DNA from: an uncultured beta proteobacterium
GTDB lineage: Bacteria; Pseudomonadota; Gammaproteobacteria; Burkholderiales; Burkholderiaceae
Assembly (NCBI GenBank): GCA_903909925.1
Contig: CAIVXR010000223.1
Location: 1 to 8,542, forward strand
Direction: 5' to 3'
DNA: 8,542 nt
This document shows positions 6,300 to 8,542 of this stretch, in pieces (position 1 is the first letter of the stretch; each line of letters opens with the position of its first letter). Both the position numbers and the translations under genes were made by a program. The notes below the pieces were generated by a model, which worked only from the letters and a program-made list of their open reading frames with translations, searched no databases and had not been told where the DNA came from.

Positions 6300-7001
6300 T
6301 TACTTATAAGAAGTGAGTTGCCATTGATAACTTCCTTCCAAACTTTCGTTTCCAATCTGTCCCTGAATACGATAAGAACCAGAAGCCTCGCGAGCTACCC
6401 ACCGACCAATTTGCGGCGCAAACCACACCGTTTCCTTACGAATGCAATCTACTTTATTTGGATCTGAATTCTCATAATTAATGAGATTTTGAAAACGTAG
6501 TGCAACAAACTCTCCTGCAGGTACAGTAATCTTTTCCCAGCCCTGCACGCTCATATATTCCTGCCAATTTAAACGAGAATCAGAGTAACCCTCAACACTG
6601 TACTTAGTGGTAGATTGTTTACTCCAACTAGTGGAGAGTTCAAGCGGCCAGAGGGGTAGCGAAGGGCTGAAGTTTAGTAAACGAGGCCATTGGGTATCAG
6701 TTGCAACCATACCCCAAGAGGTTTGAATCTCACTAGGCAGCATTCCGCCATCTTCACTAGTGCGATCAATCACAATGCTTGGTCCAATTTTAGAAATGCG
6801 CTCGGTGATTAAGCCAAGTGTTTTGCCATTAAAGACATCCTTTTTAATATAAGACCACTCTTGACCAAGTTTAGGGGGTCGTACAAGCGGTGTTGGTTTT
6901 GGAGCCGCAACCGGAATCCCACGCTCATAAGAAAGTGGTATGCCACAAGCAACAGGTGCTAAGGCTGCAGATGCAATAAATGTGCGACGCGATACGTTCA
7001 T
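6300..7001 (-). CDS. Tat-signal exported protein of unknown function
   Basis: I do not recognise a named family for this 233-residue protein. The N-terminus S4-R5-R6-T7-F8-I9 fits the twin-arginine export motif, followed by a short hydrophobic stretch to A18-C19. C19 could be lipidated, but the preceding P-V-A is a poor lipobox because position -3 is proline. A proline-rich linker (residues 30-44) leads to a mature domain beginning near GQEWSY (46-51). The domain is rich in aromatic residues and beta-forming sequence. Its VPAGEF (160-165) and ETVWFAPQIGRWVARE (190-205) resemble motifs of DUF3108-like periplasmic beta proteins, a resemblance from memory only. Only two cysteines (C19, C186) are present. 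The ATG at 7001 has a good AAAGGGAG Shine-Dalgarno. It lies 18 bases after the DUF455 gene, so the two are probably co-transcribed. Tat export would suggest a protein that folds, or acquires a cofactor, before export; no cofactor site is evident. Confidence 0.85.
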   Translation of the reverse strand: MNVSRRTFIASAALAPVACGIPLSYERGIPVAAPKPTPLVRPPKLGQEWSYIKKDVFNGKTLGLITERISKIGPSIVIDRTSEDGGMLPSEIQTSWGMVATDTQWPRLLNFSPSLPLWPLELSTSWSKQSTTKYSVEGYSDSRLNWQEYMSVQGWEKITVPAGEFVALRFQNLINYENSDPNKVDCIRKETVWFAPQIGRWVAREASGSYRIQGQIGNESLEGSYQWQLTSYK

Positions 7002-7019
7002 ATATCTCCCTTTTTCTAA

Positions 7020-7817
7020 TTACGTTCCCAGCAGACTTAATTCTTCAGCGGTAAATCCTGCTTGCTTACGTGCCTCTAAATTAAATGGCCCTCTTAATAT
7101 AGGCGCACAATAAGCTCGTGCTAAGTCCTTATAGGCTTTAATCGGAGACAAGTTTTCTTTAGCGCATAAGAAATTAAACCATTGATTACCAATGAATACA
7201 TGCCCCACTTCATCTCTCAGAATAATTTCTAGTATTTCAACGACTTGATAGTCTTTAATTTGCTTAAAGCGATCTCGAATGGCTGGAACAGCATCTAAAC
7301 CCCTGGCTTCCATAGTGCGTGGCACTAGTGCCATTCTGGCAATCACCGCATCTGTCGTTCTTTCAACCATCTCCCAAAGACTATTGTGCGCAGGGAAATC
7401 ACCGTAAGCAACACCGGCAGATTGGAGATGAGCTTCTATCAAACTGAAATGATAAGCCTCTTCCTTGGCGACCTTTAGCCAGTCGACATAATATTGCTTG
7501 GGCATATCAGCAAATCGCCAGATTGCATCAAGCGCGAGATTCATAGCATTAAATTCGATATGGGCAAGTGAGTGCAACAAAGAAAGTCTACCTTCAAGGG
7601 TATCCATTTTTCTCTTGGGAACAGTTAATGGCGGAACTAATTCGGGCTTTTGTGGACGCCCAGGAAGATCAAGCCCTATTGCATTTAAATCAGCAGAAAC
7701 ATCTAGTTCGATAGACCCTTGATGGCAATCATCAAATAATTTCTTAACCCGCTCAACCTTCGTTTTCGGATCAGTAATAGCTAATAGTTCAAGGGCAGTT
7801 TGACGTAGCTCAGACAT
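7020..7817 (-). CDS. DUF455 family ferritin-like di-iron protein
   Basis: This 265-residue protein resembles the DUF455/COG2833 ferritin-like family, whose reaction is unknown. The helical core carries a plausible di-iron ligand set spread over four helices: E88 in LAHIEFNAMNLALD, E120-A-Y-H123 (ExxH), E170 in RTMEARGLD, and E203-V-G-H206 (ExxH). This E, ExxH, E, ExxH order is the standard ligand pattern of ferritin-like oxygenases and oxidases, including the tRNA hydroxylase MiaE, which is a different family of the same fold. There is no signal peptide, so it should be cytoplasmic. The start at 7817 is preferred: an open frame continues up to an ATG at 7913, but those extra 32 codons lie mostly over the end of guaA and do not look like family sequence. 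The start follows the guaA stop by 22 bases, with only a weak GAG upstream. Oxidation of an unknown substrate is inferred from the ligands. Confidence 0.9.
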   Translation of the reverse strand: MSELRQTALELLAITDPKTKVERVKKLFDDCHQGSIELDVSADLNAIGLDLPGRPQKPELVPPLTVPKRKMDTLEGRLSLLHSLAHIEFNAMNLALDAIWRFADMPKQYYVDWLKVAKEEAYHFSLIEAHLQSAGVAYGDFPAHNSLWEMVERTTDAVIARMALVPRTMEARGLDAVPAIRDRFKQIKDYQVVEILEIILRDEVGHVFIGNQWFNFLCAKENLSPIKAYKDLARAYCAPILRGPFNLEARKQAGFTAEELSLLGT

Positions 7818-7839
7818 CTCGTATGCGAACGAAAAAAGT

Positions 7840-8542
7840 TTATTCCCACTCAATCGTTGCAGGTGGTTTTCCACTAATGTCATAAACCACACGATTGATA
7901 CCGCGCACTTCATTGATGATGCGATTAGAAACTTTTCCTAATAATTCATGTGGCAGGTGAGCCCAATGCGCAGTCATGAAGTCTTGTGTTTGAACCGCTC
8001 TGAGTGCGACGACATATTCATAGGTTCTGCCATCTCCCATGACGCCGACAGATTTGACCGGAAGAAATACTGCAAAGGCTTGACTCGTTAAGTCATACCA
8101 AGATTTCTGGCTTGCCTCATCAATGGTATTGCGCAATTCTTCAATAAAGATTGCGTCAGCGCGCTGCAAAAGATTTGCAAACTCTGCTTTGACTTCCCCC
8201 AAAATGCGAACGCCTAGACCTGGTCCAGGGAATGGATGTCGATATACCATTTCACGTGGCAAACCTAAGGCGACGCCAAGCTCACGCACTTCATCCTTAA
8301 ACAATTCGCGCAAGGGCTCAAGTAATTTGAGATGCATATCTTCAGGCAGACCGCCAACGTTGTGATGACTCTTAATCGTATGGGCGCCCTTCTTACCTTT
8401 ACCAGCAGACTCAATCACGTCAGGATAGATAGTTCCTTGGGCAAGCCACTTCGCGTTCTGAATCTTGCCAGATTCGCTCTGGAATATTTCTACAAATTCT
8501 TTACCGATGATTTTGCGCTTTGCTTCTGGATCGGCAACACCA
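7840..8542 (-). CDS. guaA: GMP synthase (glutamine-hydrolysing), C-terminal part
   Basis: GuaA converts XMP to GMP using ATP and glutamine, the last step of guanine nucleotide synthesis. The reading frame runs off the right edge. 233 residues are visible, somewhat under half of the roughly 525-residue enzyme, so the amidotransferase domain and most of the ATP-pyrophosphatase core are outside the window. Visible family blocks are GTIYPDVIESAGKGK (visible residues 36-50), SHHNVGGLPEDM (58-69), RHPFPGPGLGVRILGE (101-116) and the invariant C-terminal end TIEWE, which closes the dimerisation domain. Coding continues upstream of the GTG at 8418: residues before it (GVADPEAKRKIIGKEF…) are clearly GuaA, so that GTG is an internal codon and not the start. 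It is the first gene of the visible - strand series and may lead the operon, though its promoter is not seen. Confidence 0.98.
   Translation of the reverse strand, partial: GVADPEAKRKIIGKEFVEIFQSESGKIQNAKWLAQGTIYPDVIESAGKGKKGAHTIKSHHNVGGLPEDMHLKLLEPLRELFKDEVRELGVALGLPREMVYRHPFPGPGLGVRILGEVKAEFANLLQRADAIFIEELRNTIDEASQKSWYDLTSQAFAVFLPVKSVGVMGDGRTYEYVVALRAVQTQDFMTAHWAHLPHELLGKVSNRIINEVRGINRVVYDISGKPPATIEWE

Noticed and set aside
6029..6355. 108-codon - strand frame across the queE start and the gap
   Set aside because: It overlaps the queE N-terminus, including its cysteine motif, in another frame, and its low-complexity translation has no recognisable domain.
7818..7913. N-terminal extension of the DUF455 protein to an ATG at 7913 (297 residues)
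   Set aside because: The extra 32 codons mostly overlap the end of guaA on the same strand in another frame, and the residues do not look like family sequence. A start at 7817, just after the guaA stop, fits better.
8123..8365. 80-codon + strand frame opposite guaA
   Set aside because: It is antisense to a highly conserved part of GMP synthase and has a Ser/Arg/Pro-rich translation typical of shadow frames.
7840..8418. GuaA as a complete 192-residue protein starting at GTG 8418
   Set aside because: The same frame continues to the right edge with typical GMP synthase sequence, so the gene is truncated by the window and this GTG is internal.

Overview
This is ordinary-looking bacterial chromosome, gene-dense and with no mobile elements, phage genes, RNA genes or CRISPR arrays that I can see. 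The protein sequences, the moderate base composition (slightly AT-rich by eye) and the gene content suggest a betaproteobacterium of the Burkholderiales, most like a freshwater Polynucleobacter-type organism. That placement is recognition from memory, not a database result.

Layout: two convergent blocks meet near 3003-3022. The left block runs on the + strand: a possible C-terminal scrap of an upstream gene (1-51), a GT9 (heptosyltransferase-like) glycosyltransferase, a PAP2-family membrane phosphatase, and rlmJ (23S rRNA adenine methyltransferase). The three full genes are separated by only 5-6 bases and look like one operon. The right block runs on the - strand from the right edge leftwards: guaA (5' end outside the window), a DUF455 ferritin-like di-iron protein, a Tat-signal exported protein of unknown function, queE, queD, tadA, an S66 LD-carboxypeptidase, and a SOUL haem-binding-like exported protein. 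Spacing in this block is 0-63 bases, with overlaps at queD/tadA and tadA/ldcA.

How the genes fit together: GT9 plus PAP2 suggests envelope polysaccharide or lipid-linked glycan work. queE and queD carry out two steps of 7-deazaguanine (queuosine) synthesis, and tadA makes inosine. Both products end up at tRNA wobble position 34, so the middle of the right block is a small wobble-modification cluster. LD-carboxypeptidase belongs to murein recycling, and guaA to GMP synthesis, the precursor pool from which queuosine also derives (through GTP). The DUF455 protein and the Tat-signal protein are the least understood members.

I found no convincing new multi-gene system. The items most worth a second look are the DUF455 di-iron protein and its exported neighbour downstream of guaA, the GT9 with a departure from the usual heptosyltransferase N-terminal motif, and the near-identical 24-base direct repeat inside the SOUL gene.
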